Assembly: GCA_963785735.1 (NCBI GenBank)
Contig: CAWAWJ010000001.1
Coordinates: 2,046,001-2,110,000 of the forward strand
Direction: 5' to 3'
Length of the DNA: 64,000 nt
From: REEB95 sp963785735
Lineage (GTDB): Bacteria; Pseudomonadota; Alphaproteobacteria; ATCC43930; CGMCC-115725
A model generated the notes under the pieces. That model was not told where the DNA came from. It worked only from the letters and a program-made list of their open reading frames with translations, and did not search any database. Within the stretch, counting starts at the first letter, position 1; every line of letters starts with the position of its first letter. The translations under genes were made by a program, and so were the position numbers. This document shows positions 1 through 10,000 of the stretch, piece after piece.

Positions 1-138
1 CGCCTCCCGTGAAAAACCCCTTATATCCACAATCAAGTTCGATTTTTGCGTTGCAACAAAATCGGCCCAGGCGGATGCTGGCGTTGAGAGCCGCGTCCGT
101 TGGAGGGGCGCCGGCGCCAGAGCCCAGGAGGGTTTTCC

Positions 139-579
139 ATGGACGGAAAAATGCTGACCGACACGCTGATCCGCACCGCCTTCTCGCATATCCACGACGG
201 CGACACCGAATTCAAGTCCGGCGGCTTGCGCGATTTTTTTCTCTACCGCGATCTCGGCATCGCCAAGGCCACCAACGGCCTGGTGATCGCGCAACTGGTC
301 AAGTCGCATCTGCCGCCGGAAGACGGCACCGGCTGGCATCTGCACGAAGCCGCCTTCCACATCGTCTACATGCTCAAGGGCTGGGCCAAGTTCATGTACG
401 AGACCAAATCGACCTTGGTGAAGGCGGGCGACGTGGTGCACCAGCGGCCGGGGATCGTCCATTATCTCTACGACTATTCGCCGGACATGCTCTATCTCGA
501 AATCGCCAGCCCGGCGGATTTCACCACCGTGCCGATGCCGGCACCTTGCGCGATTCCGCCGGTCACGCCCTGGAAGTAA
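139..579 (+). CDS. Cupin-domain protein
   Basis: A 146-residue protein that reads as one small cupin barrel. The two cupin motifs are visible: the first around GWHLHEAAFHIVYMLKGWAKF (residues about 65-86) and the second around GDVVHQRPGIVHYL (about 97-110), with histidines suited to binding one metal ion. No signal peptide is seen, so it is probably cytoplasmic. The ATG at 139 is chosen over the in-frame start at 100 because AGGAGG lies 7 bases upstream of it. The gene stands alone, with purQ on the same strand 580 bases further on. Substrate and reaction cannot be told from sequence; cupins include dioxygenases, isomerases and non-enzymatic binding proteins. Confidence 0.8.
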   Translation: MDGKMLTDTLIRTAFSHIHDGDTEFKSGGLRDFFLYRDLGIAKATNGLVIAQLVKSHLPPEDGTGWHLHEAAFHIVYMLKGWAKFMYETKSTLVKAGDVVHQRPGIVHYLYDYSPDMLYLEIASPADFTTVPMPAPCAIPPVTPWK

Positions 580-584
580 TGCCC

Positions 585-632
585 GCGCAGCACGGCGCGA
601 AGCGCGTCGTGCGAAGCAAATATAAGACAGCC
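585..632 (+). repeat. Partial copy of dispersed intergenic repeat
   Basis: This stretch just after the cupin gene ends with GCGTCGTGCGAAGCA followed by an AT-rich tail. The same core recurs in both orientations near 1060-1104, 32699, 32759, 33330 and 34030, always in or next to intergenic DNA. Only the right half of the element is recognisable here. Confidence 0.5.
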
Positions 633-648
633 CCGGGCGGCGCGGGGC

Positions 649-864
649 TCAGCCGCAAATGCTGAGATAGGACGCGCATTCGACGGCGCCCAGGGCGAAG
701 CCGTGCCTCAGCCAAGCCAGCACCGGGGCCTGGAGATCGGGAAAGAAATAGAGCGCTACGCCCACGGCGCACAGCGCGGCGACGGCGCTGGCGAACATCC
801 GGAACACGAGGCGCGCGGCGATGAAAACCGCAACGGCGACGGCGAGGGCGGTGACGATCGGCAT
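649..864 (-). CDS. Small hypothetical membrane protein
   Basis: A 71-residue ORF with an almost uninterrupted hydrophobic first half: two likely membrane helices, about residues 3-20 and 22-42, followed by a short tail containing a cysteine. The hydrophobic pattern and lack of charged residues in the helices suggest a real inner-membrane peptide. There is no strong ribosome binding site ahead of the ATG and no family is recognised, so the call is tentative. It is convergent with the cupin gene, and purQ starts divergently about 300 bases away. Confidence 0.45.
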   Translation of the reverse strand: MPIVTALAVAVAVFIAARLVFRMFASAVAALCAVGVALYFFPDLQAPVLAWLRHGFALGAVECASYLSICG

Positions 865-1059
865 CCCGCGAGGCTAGGCCCGGCGGGTTGAATTACTTGT
901 TAAGATTTCCCGTTAACCAAGCAAGGCTCTGAATCGATCTGAATATCGAGAGCGGGCGGGACGGTTTCAAAGCCCTCCCGCGCCATCCCCGCCTTGCCCG
1001 GACAGCGCCTTTGGCTTCAACCCAATGCGGCGCGGGCGCGCTTGAATATCCAACGCTGA

Positions 1060-1131
1060 AGCTTCGCAGGACGCCTTCGGTTGTGATATGGCTTCGCACG
1101 ATGCCGAAGGCCTGAAGAATCGGCCTTCGGC
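1060..1131. repeat. Dispersed repeat copy with perfect hairpin upstream of purQ
   Basis: Bases 1103-1112 (GCCGAAGGCC) and 1122-1131 (GGCCTTCGGC) form a perfect 10-bp inverted repeat around a 9-base loop, ending 28 bases before the purQ start. On the minus strand the element also carries the TGCGAAGC core shared with the repeats near 585, 32.7 kb, 33.3 kb and 34.0 kb. The rest of the 865-1159 interval holds no gene; a purS gene, often found before purQ, is not there. Confidence 0.65.
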
Positions 1132-1159
1132 CGTGCCACGCATCGAGGCCGCCCCGTTC

Positions 1160-1845
1160 ATGCAAGCCGCCATCATCGTCTTCCCCGGCTCGAATCGCGA
1201 GCAGGACGTGTTTGACGCGCTCCACCGCGCCTCCGGCAAGAAGCCGCTCAAGGTCTGGCACCGCGACAGCGATTTTCCCAAAGCCGATCTGATCGTCATC
1301 CCCGGCGGGTTTTCCTACGGCGATTACCTGCGTTGCGGCGCCATGGCGGCGCATTCGCCGATCATGCGCGAGGTCCGCGCACGGGCCGAGCGGGGCACGC
1401 CGGTCCTGGGGATCTGCAACGGCTTCCAGATCATCACCGAGGCGGGCCTCTTGCCGGGCGTGCTCCTGGTCAACCGGACGCTCAAATTCCATTGCAAGGA
1501 CGTGTTTCTGAAAGTGGAGACCAGCGAGAGCGTCTTCACCCGCGGCTACAACGCCGGCCAGGTGATCCGCGTGCCGGTGGCGCATCACGACGGCAATTAT
1601 TTCGCGGACCCGGACACGCTCGACCGCATCGAGGGCGAAGGCCGCGTCGCCTTCCGCTACTGCACCCCCGAAGGCAAGCTTTCCGAGGAGGGCAACGCCA
1701 ACGGCTCGGCGCGCAGCATCGCCGGGGTTTTCAACCCGGGGAAAACCGTGCTCGGGCTGATGCCGCATCCCGAGGACGCGACCGACCCGCTCTTGGGCTC
1801 GACCGACGGCCAGGGCTTCTTCAAGGGGCTGGTGGAGGCGCTCGC

Positions 1846-1849
<4 letters not shown>
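1160..1849 (+). CDS. purQ: Phosphoribosylformylglycinamidine synthase, glutaminase subunit PurQ
   Basis: PurQ releases ammonia from glutamine for the fourth step of purine synthesis (FGAR to FGAM), acting in a cytoplasmic complex with PurL and PurS. The 229-residue protein is normal length for the family and is a single class I amidotransferase domain. The nucleophile is Cys86 in VLGICNGFQ, and the His-Glu pair lies in GLMPHPEDAT near residue 200. The ATG at 1160 is preferred to the in-frame start at 1088 because the protein then begins MQAAIIVFPGSNRE, as in other PurQ proteins, and because the upstream codons come from repeat DNA. It overlaps the start of purL by 4 bases, indicating translational coupling. 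Confidence 0.95.
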
Positions 1850-4050
<2,201 letters not shown>

Positions 4051-4059
4051 AGGGAAACC

Positions 4060-4296
4060 ATGGCGCTCGACGCGGCCACCATCGAGAAACTCATCAAGGC
4101 GGGCTTGCCCGACGCGCAAATCACCATCGCGGCGCTGGTCGACGACGACAACCACTGGTCGGCGCGCGTGATCTCGGCCGCCTTCAAGGGCAAGAGCCGG
4201 GTGCAGCAGCACCAGATGGTCTATCGCGCGCTCGGAACCCGCATGGGCAACGAGCTTCACGCCCTCGCCTTGCAGACCGGCACCCCCGAGGAATAG
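4060..4296 (+). CDS. bolA: BolA family protein
   Basis: A 78-residue BolA/YrbA-type protein. The conserved segment DDNHWSARVISAAFKGKSRVQQHQMVY contains the region around the histidine that helps bind a shared [2Fe-2S] cluster. BolA proteins of this kind pair with CGFS monothiol glutaredoxins in iron-sulfur cluster trafficking, and exactly such a glutaredoxin starts 25 bases downstream, a pairing well known in alphaproteobacteria. The gene begins 9 bases after purL ends and is probably in the same transcript. Confidence 0.92.
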   Translation: MALDAATIEKLIKAGLPDAQITIAALVDDDNHWSARVISAAFKGKSRVQQHQMVYRALGTRMGNELHALALQTGTPEE

Positions 4297-4321
4297 AGTA
4301 GAAATAGGAAAAGAGGTATCC

Positions 4322-4666
<345 letters not shown>

Positions 4667-4685
4667 CCGCGTTTCGGGCGCAATC

Positions 4686-5630
4686 ATGAAAATCCTGGTT
4701 ATCGGCGCGGGCGCCATCGGCGGCTATTTCGGCGGTCGGCTGCTCGAAGCCGGGCGCGACGTGACCTTCCTGGTCCGGCCGAAGCGCGCGGCGCTTCTCG
4801 CCGAAACCGGCCTCGTCATCAAGAGCGTCAAGGGCGACGCGGCGCTCAAGGCGCCGCCTACCATTGAGGCCCGGGAATTAAAGCGCCCCTTCGATCTGGT
4901 GCTCTTGAGCCTCAAGGCCTACGACCTCGAAGCCGCGATCGATTCCTTCGCCCCCGCGGTCGGGCCGGAAACCGCGATCCTGCCGCTCTTGAACGGCATG
5001 CGGCACTTGGACGTGCTCGACCGCCGCTTCGGCGAGGCACGCGTGCTCGGCGGCGAATGCGTGATCGCGGCGACGCTCGGCGACCGGGGCCAGATCCTCC
5101 ATCTGAACGACCTGCATCTGCTGGTCTTCGGCGAGCGTTCCGGCAACGCCTCGCCGCGCATCGAGGCGATCGCGCGCGAATTCGCCGGATCCAAGACCGA
5201 TGCGCGCGTAAGCAAGCAGATCATGCTCGAAATGTGGGAGAAGTGGGTGTTCATCGCCGTCGGGGCGGGCATCTCCTGCCTGATGCGGGCGGCCGTCGGC
5301 GACATCGAAGCGGCGGGCGGCGCGCCCTTGGTGCGCAAGCTGCTGGAGGAATGCCGCGCCGTCGCCGCAAGCGCCGGTTTTCCGCCGCGGCCCGAATTCA
5401 TCGAACGCGCCACCGCCGCCTTCACCGCGCCAGGCTCGATCCTCACCGCCTCGATGCTGCGCGATATCGAACGCGGCGGGCGGATCGAAGCCGATCAAAT
5501 CATCGGCGATCTCATCCGCCGCGGCGAGAATGTCTTGCCGCAAGACGCCTTGCTGCGCCTCATCCATGTCCAATTGAAGGCTTACGAAGCGCGCCGCGCG
5601 CGCGAGCAAACTCAGGCGGCGAAGCTATAG
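4686..5630 (+). CDS. panE: 2-dehydropantoate 2-reductase family protein
   Basis: A 314-residue ketopantoate-reductase-fold protein. The N-terminal Rossmann motif GAGAIGGYFGG (about residues 7-17) binds NADP(H); the C-terminal helical domain has the expected N-G-M segment, a lysine in EMWEKWVF and the Ser/Asp-containing SMLRDIERGGRIEADQI region. The family reduces ketopantoate to pantoate in coenzyme A synthesis. Paralogues with other 2-oxo acid substrates are common and no pan genes are nearby, so the exact substrate is inferred. The 3' end overlaps the convergent dioxygenase gene by 19 bases. Confidence 0.85.
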   Translation: MKILVIGAGAIGGYFGGRLLEAGRDVTFLVRPKRAALLAETGLVIKSVKGDAALKAPPTIEARELKRPFDLVLLSLKAYDLEAAIDSFAPAVGPETAILPLLNGMRHLDVLDRRFGEARVLGGECVIAATLGDRGQILHLNDLHLLVFGERSGNASPRIEAIAREFAGSKTDARVSKQIMLEMWEKWVFIAVGAGISCLMRAAVGDIEAAGGAPLVRKLLEECRAVAASAGFPPRPEFIERATAAFTAPGSILTASMLRDIERGGRIEADQIIGDLIRRGENVLPQDALLRLIHVQLKAYEARRAREQTQAAKL

Positions 5631-6394
5631 GCCGCCATGCTCATGCTGCCCAAGGTGAAACCCTTGAACAGTTGCTGGGCCTTGGGCTTTTCGCCGGCCG
5701 CGCCATAGGCGACGAAGATCGGCAGGAAATGCTCCGGCGTCGGCTGGGCCCGCATCGGCTCGGGCGCCTGGTGAACCCAGTCGATGAAGGAGGACTCGTC
5801 TCCCTTGGCGAGCGTTTCAGCGAGCCATTGATCGAAATTCGCGGCCCAGGCGGGCGTCGCCATCCCCTCGCGCCCCATCTCGCGCAGATTATGCACCGCG
5901 CCTCCGGTGGCCAGCACCAGCACGTTCTCAGCCGCCAGGGGCGCCAGCGCGCGGCCCAAGGCTACGTGCCAGGCCGCGTCCATGCGCGGCTGCACCGAAA
6001 GCTGGGCCACCTTCATGTTGGCGAGCGGATACATGTTGCGGAGCGGAACCCAAGCGCCGTGGTCGAGGCCGCGCGCCGGATCGGCCTCGACGGGAATTTT
6101 CGCGGCACCGAGCAGTTGGGACACGCGCCTGGCGAGATCGGGCGCGCCCGGCGCGGGATAGGAGATCCGATAAAGCGGCGCGGGAAAGCCGTGGAAATCG
6201 TGGATGGTGGAATTGGCCACGGTCGAACTCACCCTTGGCTGCTCGGTGGTCCAATGCGCCGACACCGCCAGCACCGCATCGGGCCTCGGCAATTCGTGCC
6301 CGAGCTTCTGCCAGAATTGGCCGGCCTCGCCGGCGTCGAGCGCCAGCATCGGCGAACCGTGGGACAGGAAAATCGTCGGCAGCTTCGCGGCCAT
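5612..6394 (-). CDS. Extradiol ring-cleavage dioxygenase, 4,5-DOPA dioxygenase (YgiD) family
   Basis: A 260-residue LigB-superfamily class III extradiol dioxygenase related to plant/bacterial 4,5-DOPA dioxygenase. Metal-ligand histidines are visible in FLSHGSPML near the N-terminus, in SAHWTTE, in GLDHGAWVP and in GGAVHNLREM. The ATG at 6394 gives the usual start MAAKLPTIFLSHGSPM; an alternative start 15 bases upstream would add five residues. The true substrate in bacteria is usually unknown, so only the family is claimed. It is convergent with panE, overlapping it by 19 bases. Confidence 0.88.
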   Translation of the reverse strand: MAAKLPTIFLSHGSPMLALDAGEAGQFWQKLGHELPRPDAVLAVSAHWTTEQPRVSSTVANSTIHDFHGFPAPLYRISYPAPGAPDLARRVSQLLGAAKIPVEADPARGLDHGAWVPLRNMYPLANMKVAQLSVQPRMDAAWHVALGRALAPLAAENVLVLATGGAVHNLREMGREGMATPAWAANFDQWLAETLAKGDESSFIDWVHQAPEPMRAQPTPEHFLPIFVAYGAAGEKPKAQQLFKGFTLGSMSMAAYSFAA

Positions 6395-6515
6395 GGCAAA
6401 CCCTCGCAATAACCTGGTCTGTCGGAGAAGTGGTTAAGGCCCGCTATCCGATCAACCTCGGGTTGCGCATGGCTGACGCTCGCGCCACGCAATCCCTTCG
6501 AGTCGCTTTAAATAT

Positions 6516-6620
6516 TCAGTGGCCCGCCCGTGCCCGCTGACGCCGCCTTTTGCCCTTGAGCCTGCCCTTGCGCTTGGCGGCGCGGATTTCCTGGCTCGAT
6601 TTCTTGGATTTCTTTTTCAT
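6516..6620 (-). CDS. Possible very small lysine/arginine-rich peptide
   Basis: A 34-residue ORF beginning ATG at 6620 and ending TGA at 6516, starting MKKKSKKSSQEIRAAKRKG and ending in a run of arginines. Almost half the residues are Lys or Arg, as in ribosome- or nucleic-acid-binding peptides. It begins 16 bases after the pdxA stop, so it could be the last gene of that transcript. There is only a weak ribosome binding site and no recognised family. It may be spurious; base composition alone can give basic ORFs in GC-rich DNA, but the AAA/AAG-rich start is unlike random high-GC sequence. Confidence 0.3.
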   Translation of the reverse strand: MKKKSKKSSQEIRAAKRKGRLKGKRRRQRARAGH

Positions 6621-6635
6621 CTCACGCCTTTCAAA

Positions 6636-7634
6636 TTACGCCGCTTTCGCGGCGGGGGTTCCTACGAGCCGTTCCACCGCCTCGATGATGGCGGCGGGGC
6701 TCGCCTGGTTCTTGCCGGCGATGTCGAGCGCCGAGCCATGCGCCACCGAGGAGAACGCCACCGGCGTGCCGATGGTCATGCCGGCGGCGCGGTTGCGGCC
6801 CAAAAGCTTCGCCACGATATGCCCCTGGTCGTGGATCATCACCAGGAAAGCGTCGCAATCCTTGCGGTGGAACATGAGGTCGGCGGGAAACGGCCCTTCG
6901 GCGTTGATGCCGGCGGCCTTGGCGGCTTCGATCGCCGGGATGACGATCTCGATCTCCTCGCGGCCGAACAGGCCGCCCTCGCCCGCATGAGGATTGAGGC
7001 CGGAAACACAGATGCGCGGCCGCGCCACGCCCATCCGTTTCAACGCGCCATCGACCGCGGCAAGCGCGCGGCCGACGCGCTCCTTGGTCACCAGCCTGAT
7101 CGCCTGGGCGAGACTGACATGGAGCGTCACATGGGCGATGCGCTTGTCGTCGAAGCAGATCATGAGGAAAGCATCGTCAACGGGCGTGCCTGTGACGCGC
7201 GCGACGAAGCTCGGATAGCCGTCGAATTCGATGCCCGCCGCCTTGATCGCGCTTTCGGTCTGCGGCGCCGCCACCACCGCGTCGACCCGTCCGGCCATCG
7301 CCGCCTGGATCGCCGCGCGCGCGCTGTCGACCGCGGCTCTCCCATGCGCGGCGGCGATCGTGCCCAGCGCCAAGGGGGTTTCGAGCTTCAAATCGAGCGC
7401 CAGCAGCTTCACTCCGTCGCCCGCCCAATCCACCTCCGACGCCTTGGCGAAGCTCCTGATCCTCGGCGAAAGCCCGCAAGCCTTGGCATGGACCGCCAGC
7501 ACGCCGGGATCGCCCACCAGCAAAGGCTGGCAGAGAGCGTTCACGCGCGGATCGAGCGCCGCCTTCAACGCGATCTCCGGCCCGATGCCGGCGGGATCGC
7601 CCATGGAAATGGCGAGCTTGCGCATCGCGCTCAT
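6636..7634 (-). CDS. pdxA: PdxA-family 4-hydroxythreonine-4-phosphate dehydrogenase
   Basis: A 332-residue NAD-dependent dehydrogenase/decarboxylase of the PdxA family. The start gives SMGDPAGIGPE, and metal-ligand segments SGLNPHAGEGG and IHDQGHIVAK are present. Canonical PdxA, which acts in pyridoxal phosphate synthesis, usually has YHDQGLIP at the last site. The His after Gly here is closer to the PdxA2 subgroup that oxidises 4-phospho-threonate or erythronate-type acids, so the pathway is uncertain. The chosen ATG at 7634 overlaps the stop of the upstream binding-protein gene (ATGA), suggesting coupling. The usual neighbours surA and ksgA are absent. Confidence 0.88.
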   Translation of the reverse strand: MSAMRKLAISMGDPAGIGPEIALKAALDPRVNALCQPLLVGDPGVLAVHAKACGLSPRIRSFAKASEVDWAGDGVKLLALDLKLETPLALGTIAAAHGRAAVDSARAAIQAAMAGRVDAVVAAPQTESAIKAAGIEFDGYPSFVARVTGTPVDDAFLMICFDDKRIAHVTLHVSLAQAIRLVTKERVGRALAAVDGALKRMGVARPRICVSGLNPHAGEGGLFGREEIEIVIPAIEAAKAAGINAEGPFPADLMFHRKDCDAFLVMIHDQGHIVAKLLGRNRAAGMTIGTPVAFSSVAHGSALDIAGKNQASPAAIIEAVERLVGTPAAKAA

Positions 7635-8827
7635 TTGCCGATCGGCGCCGTGGCGCCGGGCTGGGCCACCACGTCCCATTTGTCGGCCGCCGGGTTCCAG
7701 CGCGTCACCATCACGTCGGCGAGCGACAATCCCCGCTGCGGCGAGGCCTCGTAATCGTAGATGCCGTTGGCGCCGGCCACGCCCTTCAGGTGGATGAGAT
7801 AGTCGCGCAATTGCGCGGCGCTGGCGCCGGGCGGGAGTTTCCGCAACGCGTCGACCACGATGATCGCCGGGTCCCAGCCCAGGAGCGAGCCCTCGTCGGG
7901 CTTCGACCCGGCCTCCTTATAGGCGGCATAGAGCGCGCGCTGTTTCTGCGCCACCTTGGGGTCGAGCTTGACGCGCGGATCGCCGTTCACCGGCCATTCC
8001 GGCGCCGGCAGATAGAATTCCTTGGGCAGGAAATCGGCGAAGCGGTGCATCTGCGCATAGGTCATGTTGCCGCCGGTGGTGCCCATCGGGGTGGCGAGGC
8101 CGCCCTGCACCGCGCCGCGGAAGATGGTGGCCGAAGGCGCGCCGGTGCTCCAGCCGATGAAGACCTGGGGCCGCGCCGCCTTGATGTTCTCGATCTGCGC
8201 CGAAACCGAAACGTCGCTGGTGTTGAAATGCTCATGCGCCGCCATGCTCACGCCCTGGTTCTCGGGCAGCGCCAGCAGCTCGTCGAAGCCCTTATCGGCG
8301 TCCTGGCCGGTGGCGTCGGTCGAGGTGATGAGGCCGAGCTTGGTCCAGCCGCGCAGGCGGAAATAACGCACCAGCGCGATCGCCTGGTCGTGGGTCGAAA
8401 CCCCGGCGACGAAGACATAGCCGCCGGCGGGCGGATGGATGCCGGCCGAGAAGCAATACATCACCGGGCCGTTATCCTGCACCAGCGGCGCCATGGCGTT
8501 GCAGGTCGCCACCAGCGACGAGCCCATGATCACCGCGGGATGGAGCGCCACCACGTCGTTGAGCAGCTGAACCCCCAGTTGCGGCGTCGATTGGTCGTCG
8601 TGAAAGACGAAGCGCAGCTTCTTGCCGTGGATGCCGCCGGTCTTGTTGGTATAGGCCTCGACCAATTGCAGCGCGTCGTGTTCCTCCTGGCCGAGGAACG
8701 AGCCGCCGCCGGTCAGGGCCTCGATGACATGGATGTCGTAGAAATCATCGGCGCGGACGGGCGCGGCCCACAGCAAGGCAAGCGCGCATAGTGCGAGCCC
8801 GCCGCGTGAAACGATTCCGAACCCCAT
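7631..8827 (-). CDS. ABC transporter substrate-binding protein, Leu/Ile/Val-binding type
   Basis: A 398-residue periplasmic binding protein of the type I fold used by branched-chain amino acid and amide uptake systems. A clear signal peptide is present (hydrophobic residues about 9-24, cleavage after APVRA). The mature part starts DDFYDIHVIEAL, and FHDDQSTPQLG is a typical hinge-region segment. No permease or ATPase gene is near, so it either serves a transporter elsewhere or acts as a receptor. GGGAGGAG precedes the start. It overlaps pdxA by 4 bases, hinting at uptake or sensing linked to that enzyme, which is inference. Confidence 0.85.
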   Translation of the reverse strand: MGFGIVSRGGLALCALALLWAAPVRADDFYDIHVIEALTGGGSFLGQEEHDALQLVEAYTNKTGGIHGKKLRFVFHDDQSTPQLGVQLLNDVVALHPAVIMGSSLVATCNAMAPLVQDNGPVMYCFSAGIHPPAGGYVFVAGVSTHDQAIALVRYFRLRGWTKLGLITSTDATGQDADKGFDELLALPENQGVSMAAHEHFNTSDVSVSAQIENIKAARPQVFIGWSTGAPSATIFRGAVQGGLATPMGTTGGNMTYAQMHRFADFLPKEFYLPAPEWPVNGDPRVKLDPKVAQKQRALYAAYKEAGSKPDEGSLLGWDPAIIVVDALRKLPPGASAAQLRDYLIHLKGVAGANGIYDYEASPQRGLSLADVMVTRWNPAADKWDVVAQPGATAPIGK

Positions 8828-8840
8828 ATGCCTCTCCTCC

Positions 8841-8930
8841 CGTCTTTCGGCCGGCCTTGCCGGCCGGGGCCGTCTTTCGGCCGGCCTTGCCGGCCGGGGC
8901 CATTTTTGGCCCGCCTTATCGGTCTTGTCC
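8841..8930. repeat. 30-bp GC-rich tandem repeat, two perfect copies plus a degenerate third
   Basis: Two identical 30-base units lie head to tail at 8841-8870 and 8871-8900. Each contains GGCCGG, a 5-base spacer and CCGGCC, so each can fold into a hairpin. A third, diverged unit follows to about 8930. The array fills the gap between the end of rpsD and the start of the binding-protein gene, so in the minus-strand transcript it could act as rpsD terminator structure or as a structured leader of the downstream gene. Confidence 0.75.
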
Positions 8931-8944
8931 CCGGCGGACCGGGC

Positions 8945-9559
8945 TTAGCGCGAGTAGAACTCGACCACCAGATTGGGTTCCATCGACACCGGATAGGGCA
9001 CGTCGGCGAGTTTCGGCCCGCGCACGAAAACGCCCTTGAAGGCGTCGGCGTCGACCTGGAGATAATCGGGTATGTCGCGCTCGGCCGATTTGGCGGCTTC
9101 GAGCACCACCGCGAGCTGCTTGGCTTTTTCCTTCAGCTCGATCGTGTCGCCGTCCTTCAAGGTATAGGAGGGAATGTTGACGCGCTTGCCGTTCACCAGC
9201 ACATGGCCGTGATTGACGAATTGCCGCGCGGCGAAGGGCGTCGGCACGAATTTCATGCGGTAGATGGTGCAATCGAGCCGGCGCTCCAACAGCTCGACCA
9301 GGTTCTCGCCGGTGTCGCCCTTGCGCCGCCGCGCCTCTTCATAGATGCGGCGGAACTGGCGCTCGCCCAGATTGGCGTAATAGCCCTTGAGCTTCTGCTT
9401 GGCCATCAGCTGCGTGCCGAAATCGGAGGGCTTCTTGCGCCGCTGGCCATGCTGGCCGGGGCCGTAATCCCGGCGGTTGAGGGGGCTTTTGGCCCGGCCC
9501 CAGAGATTGGCGCGTAAGCGCCGGTTGATCTTGTATTTCGATCCTTCGCGTTTGCTCAT
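8945..9559 (-). CDS. rpsD: 30S ribosomal protein S4 (uS4)
   Basis: A 204-residue S4, full length for the family, which nucleates assembly of the 30S body by binding 16S rRNA. The N-terminal region MSKREGSKYKINRRLRANLW and the S4 RNA-binding domain (about residues 94-155, including RRLDCTIYRM and RQFVNHGHVLVNGKRVNIPS) are intact. As in many alphaproteobacteria it is a stand-alone gene and not in the S10/spc/alpha operon. A strong promoter sits about 130 bases upstream, leaving a leader long enough for the translational feedback S4 is known for elsewhere. Confidence 0.97.
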   Translation of the reverse strand: MSKREGSKYKINRRLRANLWGRAKSPLNRRDYGPGQHGQRRKKPSDFGTQLMAKQKLKGYYANLGERQFRRIYEEARRRKGDTGENLVELLERRLDCTIYRMKFVPTPFAARQFVNHGHVLVNGKRVNIPSYTLKDGDTIELKEKAKQLAVVLEAAKSAERDIPDYLQVDADAFKGVFVRGPKLADVPYPVSMEPNLVVEFYSR

Positions 9560-9688
9560 CGTTCCTTTGTGCTTCCGTTAATCCGTGTTGCGTTGCGTGT
9601 TGTTATTGTCCCAATAGGTCTTACCGGCGCGGGTTAGGGCCGCTGGCAGACGGGGCGAAAGGCACCCGCGTTCTTGGGAATGGCCGGG

Positions 9689-9716
9689 ACTATAGCGGGG
9701 GCCGGGGGATTGTCAA
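9689..9716 (-). promoter_or_regulatory. Sigma-70-type promoter for rpsD
   Basis: On the minus strand a perfect -35 TTGACA (9711-9716) and a -10 TATAGT (9689-9694) are separated by 16 bases. Transcription should begin near 9682, giving a leader of about 120 bases before the rpsD ATG. It is one of the best housekeeping promoter matches in the window. Confidence 0.8.
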
Positions 9717-9719
9717 ACA

Positions 9720-9745
9720 CCCTGGCGGCGCGATTGCCGCCAGGG
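9720..9745. other. Perfect 10-bp inverted repeat between rpsD and hicB
   Basis: CCCTGGCGGC (9720-9729) and GCCGCCAGGG (9736-9745) are perfect complements around a 6-base loop. There is no T-run on either side, so it is not a simple terminator. It lies just upstream of the rpsD -35 on one strand and 40 bases upstream of the hicB-like gene on the other, so a binding site or a structured hicB leader are both possible. Confidence 0.5.
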
Positions 9746-9784
9746 CCTTGGCATGAAAGGATAATTGCGGCGGGAGAATTGGTG

Positions 9785-9991
9785 ATGCGCTACGCGGTGG
9801 TGATCGAGAAGGCGAAAGGCAATTATTCGGCCTATGTCCCCGATCTGCCGGGCTGCGTCGCCGCCGCGCCGACGGTGACGGACGTGCAAAAGGAAATCCA
9901 GTCCGCCATCCGCTTCCACATCGAGGGGCTGAAGGCCGACGGCTTGCCGGTGCCCGCGCCCTCCAGCATCGCCGAATACATCGAGGCCTGA
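9785..9991 (+). CDS. HicB-like small protein without adjacent HicA
   Basis: A 68-residue protein made of the partial RNase-H-fold HicB/UPF0150 domain. Recognisable features are MRYAVVIEKAKGNYSAYVPDLPGC at the N-terminus and the helix IRFHIEGLKADGLPVPAPS, with acidic residues at the C-terminus. HicB proteins normally neutralise the RNA-cleaving toxin HicA encoded beside them. No HicA ORF is present on either side, and this HicB lacks a C-terminal DNA-binding extension. It may be a solitary antitoxin or a HicB-like protein with another role. GGGAG precedes the ATG; a GTG one codon earlier is also possible. Confidence 0.8.
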   Translation: MRYAVVIEKAKGNYSAYVPDLPGCVAAAPTVTDVQKEIQSAIRFHIEGLKADGLPVPAPSSIAEYIEA

Positions 9992-10000
9992 GCCGGCAAC

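Noticed and set aside
872..888. A 16-base match CTAGGCCCGGCGGGTT to 61773-61789
   Set aside because: Short, GC-rich and without shared context; could be chance or part of unrelated upstream regions.
9605..9784. A hicA gene paired with the hicB-like gene
   Set aside because: No ORF with the HicA double-stranded-RNA-binding pattern exists in this gap or right after hicB.
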